DNA of 64,000 nt. Source: Flavobacteriales bacterium UBA6057 (GTDB lineage Bacteria > Bacteroidota > Bacteroidia > Flavobacteriales_G > Salibacteraceae). Location: NCBI GenBank assembly GCA_002428995.1, contig DIYJ01000018.1, forward strand, positions 186,001 through 250,000, given 5' to 3'. Positions 51,560 to 59,424 of the stretch are shown one piece after another. Numbering within the stretch: the first letter of the stretch is position 1; each line of letters opens with the position of its first letter. Under the pieces are notes generated by a model. That model did not search any database, was not told the DNA's origin, and saw nothing but the letters and a program-made list of their open reading frames with translations. Made by a program: the position numbers and the translations under genes.

Positions 51560-54328
51560 ATGAAGCCATTCCCCAAAGCTATTCTTGTCCTGTGCCTTCT
51601 GCTGGGCGCTAGTCACGCTTTCGCAACCCACGTTGCAGGCGGAAACATTGAGTATTCACATATTGCCGGAGATTCTTTTGACGTAGAACTCTTCTTCTAC
51701 CGTGATTGCGATGGCCTTCAAGCGCCAACAGCACTTCAGCTGGAAGTCGCTTGCTCACAAACCAGTATCGCTACTTTTTTTAATGTTCCAATGACCTACG
51801 TAGGAGAGGTGTCTCAGATTTGCCCATCCGCGTTGAATCAGTCAGCATGTAATGGCGGTACCTTAGAAGGAGTAGGGCTTTATCATGGACATGTGGTGGT
51901 GGATTTTGCACAACTGCCTCCAGTCGCATGCAACAGCTGGGAACTGTCCTACACTGTATTCGCCCGAAATCCTTCCATTAACTTGAATGGTACAGGAGCG
52001 TTTTTCGTTTATGCCAATCTCAACAATGCAGACTTTCCGACCAATAGTTCAGCCGAATACGATCATTTGGAGCTTCCCTTCATGTATCCGACCGCTCAGC
52101 ACCTGACGTTTGATGTTTCTGCCACAGATCCTGATGGCGATAGTTTGGTCTACACTCTGGACACAGCTTTACAGGATGCTGGAAATCCACTGGGGTACTT
52201 CTTTGGCTATTCACCTCAAAATCCAATGCCACCATTGACCCTCGATAGCTTTTCGGGGATCGTAACCATTGCGGGTGCTCCACCCATCACCGGAGGAGAA
52301 GACAACTATGTAATCGTTTTCCGGGTGGATGAATACGATCCAGTGTCAGGCCAATGGAAGGGAGCGACCATTCGTGACTTCAATGCCATCATTGTTCCCG
52401 ACTCCAACAAGGTTCCAAGGTTGCAATCCAGTGGTATGCTCAATCCTACCGGTGGATTTCTGATTGACTCGCTTAGGCTTCAGGTTGTTTCGGGACAAAA
52501 CTTTTGCTTCGACATGGTTTTTGCTGATTCGAATGTGCTGGACTCTGTGTTCGTCAATTCAAACATGGCAAACTCAATCGACAACCTGTCGATCACTCAG
52601 ACAGGTGCCAATCCGACCGTTGCTACGGTTTGTGGTTCGTTTCCTGCGCAAAGTCAGCCGATCACAGATCTTTCCTTCCTGGTGGAAGCAAGGGATAATC
52701 ATTGTCCGGTTTATGCCAAAACCACCAAGACCGTTGGCTTCCGAGTTTTGACCCCGTCCAACCTTCCGGATGATACCATTTGTTTCGGTGATTCGGTTGA
52801 AATGTCAGTGCCTGGAACCCAAGTGAGCTGGACTGCTCTTTCCGGCCCTCCGATATCCAATGGTGTCAATTTTAGCTGCGATACCTGTGACACCGTGATT
52901 GCCAGTCCAATCGTTACCACTACGTACGTGGTTCAATACCTCTTTCCCTGGGTTGGGGTGCTTACAGATACCGTCACGATCAACGTAAGTACGGCTATCG
53001 CTGCCTCACTTACAGGACCTAGCCAGGTTTGTGTGACAGACACAGGGTATTTCTCCGTCAGCGGGACGGGAAGTGGTTTGACCTATAATTGGACCGCTAC
53101 AGGTGGTTCCATGTCTCTGAATGGCTCTGCCAACACAGCCGTGATCTATCCGGTTCCCGGTCAGTTTGGTATTTCCGTTACCGTTTCTGATAGCAACTGT
53201 AGCGAAACGGTTTCCAGCCCTGTAACTGTGAATGCATTACCCAATGTAGTGGCCGGCTTCGATCAGTATATCTGCTCTATAGAAGAGGCGAATCTGAGCG
53301 TGACCGGTGCGGACAGCTATTTATGGTCTCCGGCCTCGAGTCTCGATGATCCAACCAGCACCTGGCCAGCAGCATCGCCATCTACGACAACCGTCTACAC
53401 CGTTGTAGGAACAGATACCAACGGATGTTCAGATTCAGACAGTCTTACCGTAGTCGTTCAGCCTACGTATCTGGCCGGCATTGCTGAAGACAACAATGGG
53501 AATGCGGTTCAGAATTCTACCGTGTACATGATCAAGTACGAGGCTGCGCAGGATACGGTCTATTCGCTCGATATCACCACAACAGACGCACAAGGCGCAT
53601 TTCAGTTCCTGGCGATCGAAGACTCTGTGTTTGTGAAGGTAGCGCCCGATTCGACCTCTTATCCCAATCTGTTGCCAACCTATCACGACTCAGCCACTAC
53701 CATCCAAACAGCTACCGTGATTGATTTGATGCCTTGCTCGCTGAATACAGTGTCTGTTATTGCTGTTCAGGGCCTCAACCCTGGCGGACCGGGCTTCATC
53801 GGAGGATACGTGTCACTGGGGGCTGGAAGGTCTGAACCTGTCTCCGGGTTATCGGTGCTTATCAGAAATGCAAACGGAAGGCGTATCGCTCAGGAAACGA
53901 CCGATGCTCAAGGCTATTTCCGTTTTGAGAACCTGACGGCCGGGGGCTACTATATCGATGTAGACCGATGGGGTGTGCAAAACAATCAGGCTCCTTTCAT
54001 TGACTTGAGAGAAGGTGAAAGCCGCGATGACTTCCAGTTTGTGCTCTATGCCAAGTATCTCGATATGCTTGAACCTAGTGGCGAAGAGGAAATCAATGGT
54101 CGTAGCTGGAGTATGTATCCGAACCCAACCACTGGTTTGATGCACCTTGACGGTATTGAATTCAGCGGAGTGGTGCATGTACACAGCCTGGACGGGAAGA
54201 GATTGCGTTCAGAAGCTGTCCGCCCGGGTAACAATACATTGGACCTTTCCTCACTTTCTGCCGGAAGCTACATGATGGAAGTGGAGCAAGGAAGCGAACG
54301 TCTTCATCAGCTGATCATCAAGCAATAG
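51560..54328 (+). CDS. Large T9SS cargo protein with Ig-like and carboxypeptidase-regulatory-like domains
   Basis: The start is ATG 51560 (MKPFPKAILVLCLLLGASHA, then FATHVAGG, a signal peptide); the codon at 51554 is TTG. The 922-residue product opens with HVAGGNIEYSHIAGDSFDVE and FFYRDCDG, a domain common in secreted Bacteroidota proteins. Ig/PKD-like modules follow (residues about 400-620). Two carboxypeptidase-regulatory/SdrD-like domains occupy about 635-820 (YLAGIAEDNNGNAVQNSTVY and GGYVSLGAGRSEPVSGLSVL). A type A sorting domain ends it (YPNPTTGLMHLDGI to AGSYMMEVEQGS). It is probably a surface-exposed structural or adhesive protein. Confidence 0.88.
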   Translation: MKPFPKAILVLCLLLGASHAFATHVAGGNIEYSHIAGDSFDVELFFYRDCDGLQAPTALQLEVACSQTSIATFFNVPMTYVGEVSQICPSALNQSACNGGTLEGVGLYHGHVVVDFAQLPPVACNSWELSYTVFARNPSINLNGTGAFFVYANLNNADFPTNSSAEYDHLELPFMYPTAQHLTFDVSATDPDGDSLVYTLDTALQDAGNPLGYFFGYSPQNPMPPLTLDSFSGIVTIAGAPPITGGEDNYVIVFRVDEYDPVSGQWKGATIRDFNAIIVPDSNKVPRLQSSGMLNPTGGFLIDSLRLQVVSGQNFCFDMVFADSNVLDSVFVNSNMANSIDNLSITQTGANPTVATVCGSFPAQSQPITDLSFLVEARDNHCPVYAKTTKTVGFRVLTPSNLPDDTICFGDSVEMSVPGTQVSWTALSGPPISNGVNFSCDTCDTVIASPIVTTTYVVQYLFPWVGVLTDTVTINVSTAIAASLTGPSQVCVTDTGYFSVSGTGSGLTYNWTATGGSMSLNGSANTAVIYPVPGQFGISVTVSDSNCSETVSSPVTVNALPNVVAGFDQYICSIEEANLSVTGADSYLWSPASSLDDPTSTWPAASPSTTTVYTVVGTDTNGCSDSDSLTVVVQPTYLAGIAEDNNGNAVQNSTVYMIKYEAAQDTVYSLDITTTDAQGAFQFLAIEDSVFVKVAPDSTSYPNLLPTYHDSATTIQTATVIDLMPCSLNTVSVIAVQGLNPGGPGFIGGYVSLGAGRSEPVSGLSVLIRNANGRRIAQETTDAQGYFRFENLTAGGYYIDVDRWGVQNNQAPFIDLREGESRDDFQFVLYAKYLDMLEPSGEEEINGRSWSMYPNPTTGLMHLDGIEFSGVVHVHSLDGKRLRSEAVRPGNNTLDLSSLSAGSYMMEVEQGSERLHQLIIKQ

Positions 54329-54397
54329 TGTGATTGGGGTAGCTGATTTTATAAGCATACAATAGCATCGATCGTAGTGCATATGGAATAGAATTGG

Positions 54398-54445
54398 AAG
54401 CTTTGAAGAGGTCAGGAACGACTGGTATACTTCAAAGCTTTCTTT
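54398..54445 (+). terminator. Intrinsic terminator of the T9SS gene at 51560-54328
   Basis: An 11-bp stem (AAGCTTTGAAG at 54398-54408, CTTCAAAGCTT at 54430-54440) has a loop of about 21 nt that may hold a small inner pair. It is followed by TCTTTTTACTT. Confidence 0.75.
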
Positions 54446-54505
54446 TTACTTCATTTTCAGAGAGTTATTCTTGCTTCTTCTGATACTGTAGAGGAATAAA
54501 AGTTT

Positions 54506-54513
54506 TACATTTG
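54506..54513 (+). promoter_or_regulatory. -7 promoter element of rpsA
   Basis: TACATTTG matches TAnnTTTG and would start transcription near 54519, giving a leader of about 84 nt before the ATG at 54603. No -33 TTG is found at the usual distance (nearest TTG is 32 nt upstream). Confidence 0.6.
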
Positions 54514-54528
54514 CAGCCCTTTTCAGGG

Positions 54529-54586
54529 AGAGGAATGCCGATGTTCCTCTATGTATCATTCTTTACCTCCATCGGTGAGAGGTAAA
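54529..54586 (+). ncRNA. Two-hairpin rpsA leader with complementary loops
   Basis: Hairpin 1 has a 7-bp stem AGAGGAA/TTCCTCT (54529-54535, 54544-54550) and loop TGCCGATG. Hairpin 2 has an 8-bp stem TTTACCTC/GAGGTAAA (54562-54569, 54579-54586) and loop CATCGGTGA. The loop segments CCGATG (54538-54543) and CATCGG (54570-54575) are exact reverse complements, extendable by one G-U pair, so the loops could kiss. Hairpin 2 ends 16 nt before the rpsA start. The likely role is post-transcriptional control of S1, possibly by S1 itself as in other bacteria; this is inference. Confidence 0.65.
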
Positions 54587-54602
54587 TACAAACGAAGGCA
54601 AC

Positions 54603-56690
54603 ATGGCCAACGAAAATCAAAAACCAACCGAAGAAAAGGTTGAATCAACGGAGCAGTCAGCAGCTCCAGAAACCGCTGACAAACAAGAAGTAGCTGCCGA
54701 ATCTCCAAAGGCAGAAGAAAAGCCAGCCGCGGCAAAAGCGGAAACCAAAACAGAAGAAGCTCCGGCAGAAGACCCTAAGTCAGCAGTTGCTAAGAAGGCA
54801 CCAAAAGCCGAGAAAGCGCCAAAGGCTGAGAAGGAAGCAGTTGTAGCTGAAACTGAAGCTCCAAAGGAAGTTGCACAGAACACAGAAGAGTTCCGCCAGG
54901 CTTTCGATTGGGACAAAGTAGACAAGAAGAGCGAAAAGTATTCGGAGGACGAGCGCATCGAAATGGAGCGCATGTATGACGAAACATTGACTTCCGTAAC
55001 CGAGCACACAGTTGTGGATGGTAAGGTTGTTTCCCTCAATCAAAAGGAAGTGGTGATCAACATCGGCTACAAGAGCGAAGGTGTGATTCCAACCACTGAA
55101 TTCCGTCACAACCCCGACCTCGCGGTGGGTGATGAGGTGGAAGCCTACGTTGAGAAAACAGAAGACAGCCTCGGCCAGTTGGTGCTTTCTCACAAGAAAG
55201 CTCGCATGATGCGTGCCTGGGAGCGTGTGAATGATGCACGTGACAAGGACGAGGTAGTGATGGGTTATGTGAAGTGCCGCACCAAGGGTGGACTCATCGT
55301 TGATGTGTTTGGTCTTGAGGCCTTCCTTCCAGGTTCACAGATCGATGTGAAGCCTATTCGCGATTACGATATCTATGTTGGAAAGAACATGCAGTTCAAG
55401 GTTGTGAAGATCAACCCTGAGTTCAAGAACGTTGTTGTTTCCCACAAAGCACTGATCGAAGCCGAGCTCGAGCAGCAGAAGGTTCAGATCATGCAGAAAC
55501 TCGAAAAAGGTCAGGTTCTCGAAGGAACCGTTAAGAACATCACTTCTTACGGTGTCTTCATCGACCTTGGAGGTGTGGATGGTCTCGTTCATATTACTGA
55601 CCTCAGCTGGGGACGTATCAATCACCCAGAGGAAATCGTTGAGCTCGATCAGAAACTCAATGTTGTTATCCTCGACTTCGATGACGAGAAGAAGCGTATT
55701 GCTCTCGGTCTGAAGCAGCTCCAGAATCACCCATGGGAGTCTCTGGACGAGAACATCAAAGAGAACGACATCATCAAAGGAAAAGTGGTGGTATTGGCAG
55801 ACTATGGAGCATTCGTAGAAATCGCTCCAGGAGTAGAAGGCCTGATCCACGTATCTGAAATGAGCTGGTCTCAGCACCTACGCACTGCCGATCAGTTCTT
55901 CAAAGTAGGAGACGAGGTAGAAGCCAAGGTGATTGCCCTGGATCGCGAAGAGCGCAAGATGTCATTGAGCACACGACAGCTCAGCCAGGATCCATGGGAA
56001 GACATCGAGAAGCGCTACCCAGTGGAAAGCCAGCACAAAGGCAAGGTTACCAACCTTTCCAACTTCGGAGTATTTGTTGAGCTTGAGGAAGGTATCGATG
56101 GTTTGATCCATATTTCTGACCTCAGCTGGAGCAAGAAGATCAATCACCCATCTGAATTCACCAAGGCTGGTGAAGACATGGAGGTGGTTGTACTCGAAAT
56201 CGACAAGGACAATCGCAGATTGAGCCTCGGTCACAAGCAACTGGAAGAGAACCCATGGGATGTTTTCGAGTCTGTATTTAGCCTCGGTTCTGACCACCAG
56301 GGAACTATCATCAGCCGCACAGACAAGGGAGCTATCGTTAGCCTTCCTTACGGTGTTGAAGGATTTGCTCCAAGTCGTCACCTTTCTAAGGAAGATGGCA
56401 ACAAGGCAAACGTTGATGAAACGCTTGACTTCCAGATCATCGAATTCAACAAGGACGCCAAGAAGATCATCGTATCGCATACGAAGACCTTCGATAGCGA
56501 ACACGGTGGATCTGAAGGTTCTGGTGACAAGAAGCGCAAGCCAGCTGCATCGAAAGGTAAGACCGATCGTAAGGCGGTTAAGAAGATCAACGACTCACTC
56601 GAGAAGACTACTTTGGGTGACCTCGGAGTTCTTTCAAACCTTAAGAGCGAAATGGAAGAGGCTGAAAAGAAAGACAAGCCTTCCAAATAA
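54603..56690 (+). CDS. rpsA: 30S ribosomal protein S1
   Basis: S1 binds mRNA and delivers it to the ribosome. The 695-residue protein has an N-terminal low-complexity Ala/Glu/Lys/Pro extension (about 1-95), typical of Bacteroidota S1 but long. Six S1 (OB-fold) repeats follow: about 133-198, 217-285, 302-370, 386-456, 474-543 and 560-630 (signatures YKSEGVIP, GLEAFLPGSQ, SYGVFIDLGGVDGLVHI, YGAFVEIAPGVEGLIHV, FGVFVELEEGIDGLIHI, KGAIVSLPYGVEGFAPSRH). A Lys/Ser-rich tail ends it. The start is ATG 54603 (MANENQKPTEEKVES). A terminator follows at 56714. Confidence 0.97.
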   Translation: MANENQKPTEEKVESTEQSAAPETADKQEVAAESPKAEEKPAAAKAETKTEEAPAEDPKSAVAKKAPKAEKAPKAEKEAVVAETEAPKEVAQNTEEFRQAFDWDKVDKKSEKYSEDERIEMERMYDETLTSVTEHTVVDGKVVSLNQKEVVINIGYKSEGVIPTTEFRHNPDLAVGDEVEAYVEKTEDSLGQLVLSHKKARMMRAWERVNDARDKDEVVMGYVKCRTKGGLIVDVFGLEAFLPGSQIDVKPIRDYDIYVGKNMQFKVVKINPEFKNVVVSHKALIEAELEQQKVQIMQKLEKGQVLEGTVKNITSYGVFIDLGGVDGLVHITDLSWGRINHPEEIVELDQKLNVVILDFDDEKKRIALGLKQLQNHPWESLDENIKENDIIKGKVVVLADYGAFVEIAPGVEGLIHVSEMSWSQHLRTADQFFKVGDEVEAKVIALDREERKMSLSTRQLSQDPWEDIEKRYPVESQHKGKVTNLSNFGVFVELEEGIDGLIHISDLSWSKKINHPSEFTKAGEDMEVVVLEIDKDNRRLSLGHKQLEENPWDVFESVFSLGSDHQGTIISRTDKGAIVSLPYGVEGFAPSRHLSKEDGNKANVDETLDFQIIEFNKDAKKIIVSHTKTFDSEHGGSEGSGDKKRKPAASKGKTDRKAVKKINDSLEKTTLGDLGVLSNLKSEMEEAEKKDKPSK

Positions 56691-56713
56691 TCAGCGATCA
56701 CACATCGCAAAAC

Positions 56714-56746
56714 AATCCCTCACCATAGCGGTGGGGGATTTTTTTT
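56714..56746 (+). terminator. Intrinsic terminator of rpsA
   Basis: An 11-bp stem AATCCCTCACC/GGTGGGGGATT with one T-G wobble has a 5-nt loop (ATAGC) and a run of T. It lies 23 nt after the rpsA stop and immediately precedes the pyrR promoter. Confidence 0.9.
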
Positions 56747-56760
56747 GCCCGATGGTGAAG

Positions 56761-56768
56761 TATATTTG
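56761..56768 (+). promoter_or_regulatory. pyrR promoter -7 element
   Basis: TATATTTG matches TAnnTTTG. It lies 13 nt before the pyrR ATG (56782), which leaves no room for a leader attenuator. A TTTG (56744-56747) is at only 13 nt spacing. Confidence 0.6.
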
Positions 56769-56781
56769 CCGACTTGCCCGC

Positions 56782-57339
56782 ATGAAATCCCTCGTACTAC
56801 TTAATAACACTCAGGTCAGCCTTACGCTCGACAGACTTGCCTACCAGGTGTTTGAACGGCATGGCGATCTTAAGGACACTGTCTTGATCGCGCTTCAACC
56901 AAGAGGAGTGCATCTTGGGCGCAGGATTCTGGAGAAGGTCAAGGCATTTTCCAATAAGTCAGAGGTTCCTTACGGGGAATTGGACATCACCTTTTACCGG
57001 GACGATTTCAGAAGGAGAGATGGCGTGTTGATTCCCAGTTCCACCAACATCAATTTTTCAATTGAGAATAAGAAGGTGGTGCTGATTGATGATGTGCTCT
57101 TTACAGGGAGAACAGTTCGTTCGGGCCTTGATGCCCTTTTGGATTTCGGTCGCCCGGAAACAGTCGAGCTTCTTGTATTGATTGATCGAAGATTTAGCCG
57201 TGAGTTACCCGTTCAGCCCGACTACACCGGCCGCACCGTTGATGTAATCTCCGAGGAAAAGGTGAGGGTAGACTGGTCGGAGAACAACGACAAAAACGAA
57301 GTGATTTTATTCAGCGATATTCAGAATGACGAAGGTTAG
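56782..57339 (+). CDS. pyrR: PyrR bifunctional regulator/uracil phosphoribosyltransferase
   Basis: The start is ATG 56782 (MKSLVLLNNTQVSLTLDRLA), just after the promoter. A longer in-frame reading continues upstream through rpsA in another frame and is artefactual. The 185-residue product has the PRPP-binding motif VVLIDDVLFTGRTVRSGLDA and the nucleobase region PRGVHLGRRI and LIDRRFSRELPVQPDY of PyrR. In Gram-positive bacteria PyrR controls pyr mRNA attenuation; here no leader exists in front of the gene, so it may act mainly as a uracil phosphoribosyltransferase. It overlaps pyrB by 14 nt. Confidence 0.93.
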   Translation: MKSLVLLNNTQVSLTLDRLAYQVFERHGDLKDTVLIALQPRGVHLGRRILEKVKAFSNKSEVPYGELDITFYRDDFRRRDGVLIPSSTNINFSIENKKVVLIDDVLFTGRTVRSGLDALLDFGRPETVELLVLIDRRFSRELPVQPDYTGRTVDVISEEKVRVDWSENNDKNEVILFSDIQNDEG

Positions 57340-58255
57340 TTCAAAGCATCTCTTAGGTATCAAAGACATCAATGCAGATGATGTTCATCTCATTTTCAAT
57401 ACTGCTGATACATTCAAAGAGGTTCTGAATCGTCCCATCAAAAAAGTCCCATCGCTTCGAGACGTCACCATTGCCAATGTATTCTTCGAAAACAGCACGC
57501 GCACAAGGCTTTCTTTTGAGTTAGCTGAAAAGCGTCTCTCTGCTGATGTGGTCAACTTTTCAGCGGGCTCTTCTTCTGTCAAAAAGGGAGAAACGCTGAT
57601 TGATACCGTCAACAACATCCTGGCGATGAAGGTGGACATGGTAGTGATGCGTCATCCCAATCCAGGTGCCTGCGTATTCCTGAGCAAGCATGTGAATTGC
57701 AGCATCATCAACGCTGGAGACGGAGCACACGAACATCCAACACAGGCTTTGCTGGATGCATATTCGCTGAGGGAGAAGGTAGGAGACCTCAAGGGATTAA
57801 AGGTTCTGATCGCGGGAGATATACTTCACTCCCGTGTCGCGTTGTCCAATATTTTTTGCCTTCAAATGCTTGGAGCTGAGGTGGCTGTTAGCGGACCCGC
57901 TACACTCATTCCGAAGCACATCCATTCGCTGGGAGTAAAAGTGATGCTCGATTTCCGGGAAGCGCTTCAGTGGTGTGATGTCGTAAACATGCTCCGCATT
58001 CAGATGGAGCGACAGGACATTCAGTATTTCCCTACGTTGAGGGAATACACTATGCAGTATGGACTCTCTCGTCAGCTGCTCGAAGAAATCGGGAAAAAAG
58101 ACATCATAATCATGCACCCGGGGCCGATCAACAGGGGAGTGGAAATTACCAGTGATCTGGCTGACGGTGAGGACAGTATCATCTTAAATCAGGTGGAGAA
58201 CGGAGTCGCTGTGCGAATGGCCATACTGTATTTACTTGCTGGAAAGCCTGATTGA
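57326..58255 (+). CDS. pyrB: Aspartate carbamoyltransferase catalytic subunit
   Basis: The 309-residue enzyme makes carbamoyl aspartate from carbamoyl phosphate and aspartate in pyrimidine synthesis. Signatures are FFENSTRTRLSFELAEKRL (STRT at 57-60, carbamoyl phosphate binding), VMRHPNPGA, GDGAHEHPTQALLD and MHPGPINRGVEI. The gene overlaps pyrR by 14 nt, so regulator and enzyme are cotranslated. No regulatory subunit PyrI is seen in this window. Confidence 0.97.
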   Translation: MTKVSSKHLLGIKDINADDVHLIFNTADTFKEVLNRPIKKVPSLRDVTIANVFFENSTRTRLSFELAEKRLSADVVNFSAGSSSVKKGETLIDTVNNILAMKVDMVVMRHPNPGACVFLSKHVNCSIINAGDGAHEHPTQALLDAYSLREKVGDLKGLKVLIAGDILHSRVALSNIFCLQMLGAEVAVSGPATLIPKHIHSLGVKVMLDFREALQWCDVVNMLRIQMERQDIQYFPTLREYTMQYGLSRQLLEEIGKKDIIIMHPGPINRGVEITSDLADGEDSIILNQVENGVAVRMAILYLLAGKPD

Positions 58256-58279
58256 GACGCACGGAATTAGATATATTTG
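58252..58279 (+). promoter_or_regulatory. Promoter of the STAS gene
   Basis: TTG (58252-58254), 17 nt and TATATTTG (58272-58279) match the full Bacteroidota promoter. Its start overlaps the end of pyrB, and the ATG at 58300 follows 20 nt downstream. Confidence 0.75.
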
Positions 58280-58299
58280 CTCTGACCTAAGGTTGTGAC

Positions 58300-58671
58300 A
58301 TGAATGTTCAGATAGATACTAGCGAAGACTACACAGTAGTTACCCTGCAGGAAGAAAAGCTCGGAGGCCTTGTTTCCCCAGCGCTCAAGACCAAGCTTTT
58401 AGAGCTTAATACTGAAGGTGTGCGAAACATTATTCTGGACATGAGTGCAACACGCTTTTGTGACTCTTCTGGACTAAGTGCCATTCTCGTAGGCAATCGA
58501 CTTTGCAAGAACGCAAACGGAAGCTTTGTATTGTGTGCATTGCAACCAATGGTCTCAAAACTCGTAGCCATTTCTCAATTGAACAACATTTTGAACATCA
58601 CTCCAACGCTCGCGGAAGCCAAGGATTTCGTTCAGATGGAGAATGTTGAAAGAGACGTTGAGAATGACTAG
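58300..58671 (+). CDS. STAS-domain anti-sigma factor antagonist
   Basis: The 123-residue cytoplasmic protein has the STAS core with TRFCDSSGLSAIL, in which Ser56 lies at the position phosphorylated in SpoIIAA-type antagonists. These proteins release sigma factors by binding a kinase anti-sigma factor. No kinase or sigma gene is nearby. The stop overlaps by 8 nt the start of a T9SS cargo gene, and RNase Z follows, so the operon links this regulator with a surface protein and RNA processing. Confidence 0.88.
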   Translation: MNVQIDTSEDYTVVTLQEEKLGGLVSPALKTKLLELNTEGVRNIILDMSATRFCDSSGLSAILVGNRLCKNANGSFVLCALQPMVSKLVAISQLNNILNITPTLAEAKDFVQMENVERDVEND

Positions 58672-59416
58672 GTATGTTTTCCATACATGTATTGTGATCC
58701 TCACGCTTTGCGTGGTTTCCATTCAATCCATGGCGCAGTGTGTGCCTGATGCTAATTCAGGAGGACTGTATTCACCCAGTCAGGATGAAGGTATTCCAGA
58801 CGGAGCCATTGGCTTGAACTACGAAGCAATCATTACGGTGAACGTACCATCTGATACGGTCATTTTTGGAATTGCCGGTGACCTTGACAGCGCGGTTCTA
58901 ACCAATGTATCAGGATTGCCTCCAGGGTTCCAGTACGAATGTGTGCCTGCAAGCTGTGGTTTTCCGGGCGGAGAGCAAGGATGTATCTTGTTGACTGGAT
59001 TCACCGATGATGAAGCTAATGCTGGGGATTGGGTGATTGAAGGAAGCTTCACATTTCATGCTCAGCAAGGCCCAGTGCCCGTCACCTTTCCTTTCACTGA
59101 AGAGCTCTACACTTTGACGTTGAATACCATCCCGGCTTCCGTTAGCGAAGTGGATGTTGAGAGCCTGCGGTTTTCTATCGGCCCTAATCCGGTCAATAAG
59201 TATTCAACGCTTACTTATGATCTTCCTGCTTCTGGAGCCGTAAAAGTGGTTGTTTACAACCTGGTGGGTCGGTCGGTATACAAAGAAGGCATCGATGGTC
59301 GCAAAGGGGAGAACTTATTGCGGATGAACGGCATGTCTCTGGATGCGGGCATTTACTTTCTTGAGCTTTCTCAGGGAAACTACACGCGCTCCGCCAGATT
59401 CATCATTCAGGAGTAA
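58664..59416 (+). CDS. Small T9SS cargo protein
   Basis: The start is ATG 58664 (MTRYVFHTCIVILTLCVVSI, then QSMAQ, a signal peptide), overlapping the STAS stop by 8 nt; the frame upstream lies inside the STAS gene. The 250-residue protein has a short cysteine-containing beta domain (about 30-160, with GLYSPSQDEGIPDGAIGLNY and ECVPASCGFPGGEQGC) and a type A sorting domain (FSIGPNPVNKYSTLTYDLPA, VKVVVYNLVGRSVYK, GIYFLELSQGNY). Function is unknown. Confidence 0.85.
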   Translation: MTRYVFHTCIVILTLCVVSIQSMAQCVPDANSGGLYSPSQDEGIPDGAIGLNYEAIITVNVPSDTVIFGIAGDLDSAVLTNVSGLPPGFQYECVPASCGFPGGEQGCILLTGFTDDEANAGDWVIEGSFTFHAQQGPVPVTFPFTEELYTLTLNTIPASVSEVDVESLRFSIGPNPVNKYSTLTYDLPASGAVKVVVYNLVGRSVYKEGIDGRKGENLLRMNGMSLDAGIYFLELSQGNYTRSARFIIQE

Positions 59417-59420
59417 GGAG
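59415..59420 (+). promoter_or_regulatory. Ribosome binding site of rnz
   Basis: AAGGAG, 4 nt before a GTG start, overlaps the TAA stop of the upstream gene. Such a strong Shine-Dalgarno sequence is rare in this window and supports the GTG at 59425 as the start. Confidence 0.6.
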
Positions 59421-59424
59421 CTAC

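Noticed and set aside
55335..56504. Two 180-codon minus-strand frames inside rpsA (55335-55877 and 55962-56504)
   Set aside because: They reflect the repeated S1 domains read backwards; not credible genes.
56260..56781. Upstream extension of the pyrR reading frame
   Set aside because: The extension runs through the 3' end of rpsA in another frame and across the rpsA terminator; the promoter at 56761 and family length fix the start at 56782.
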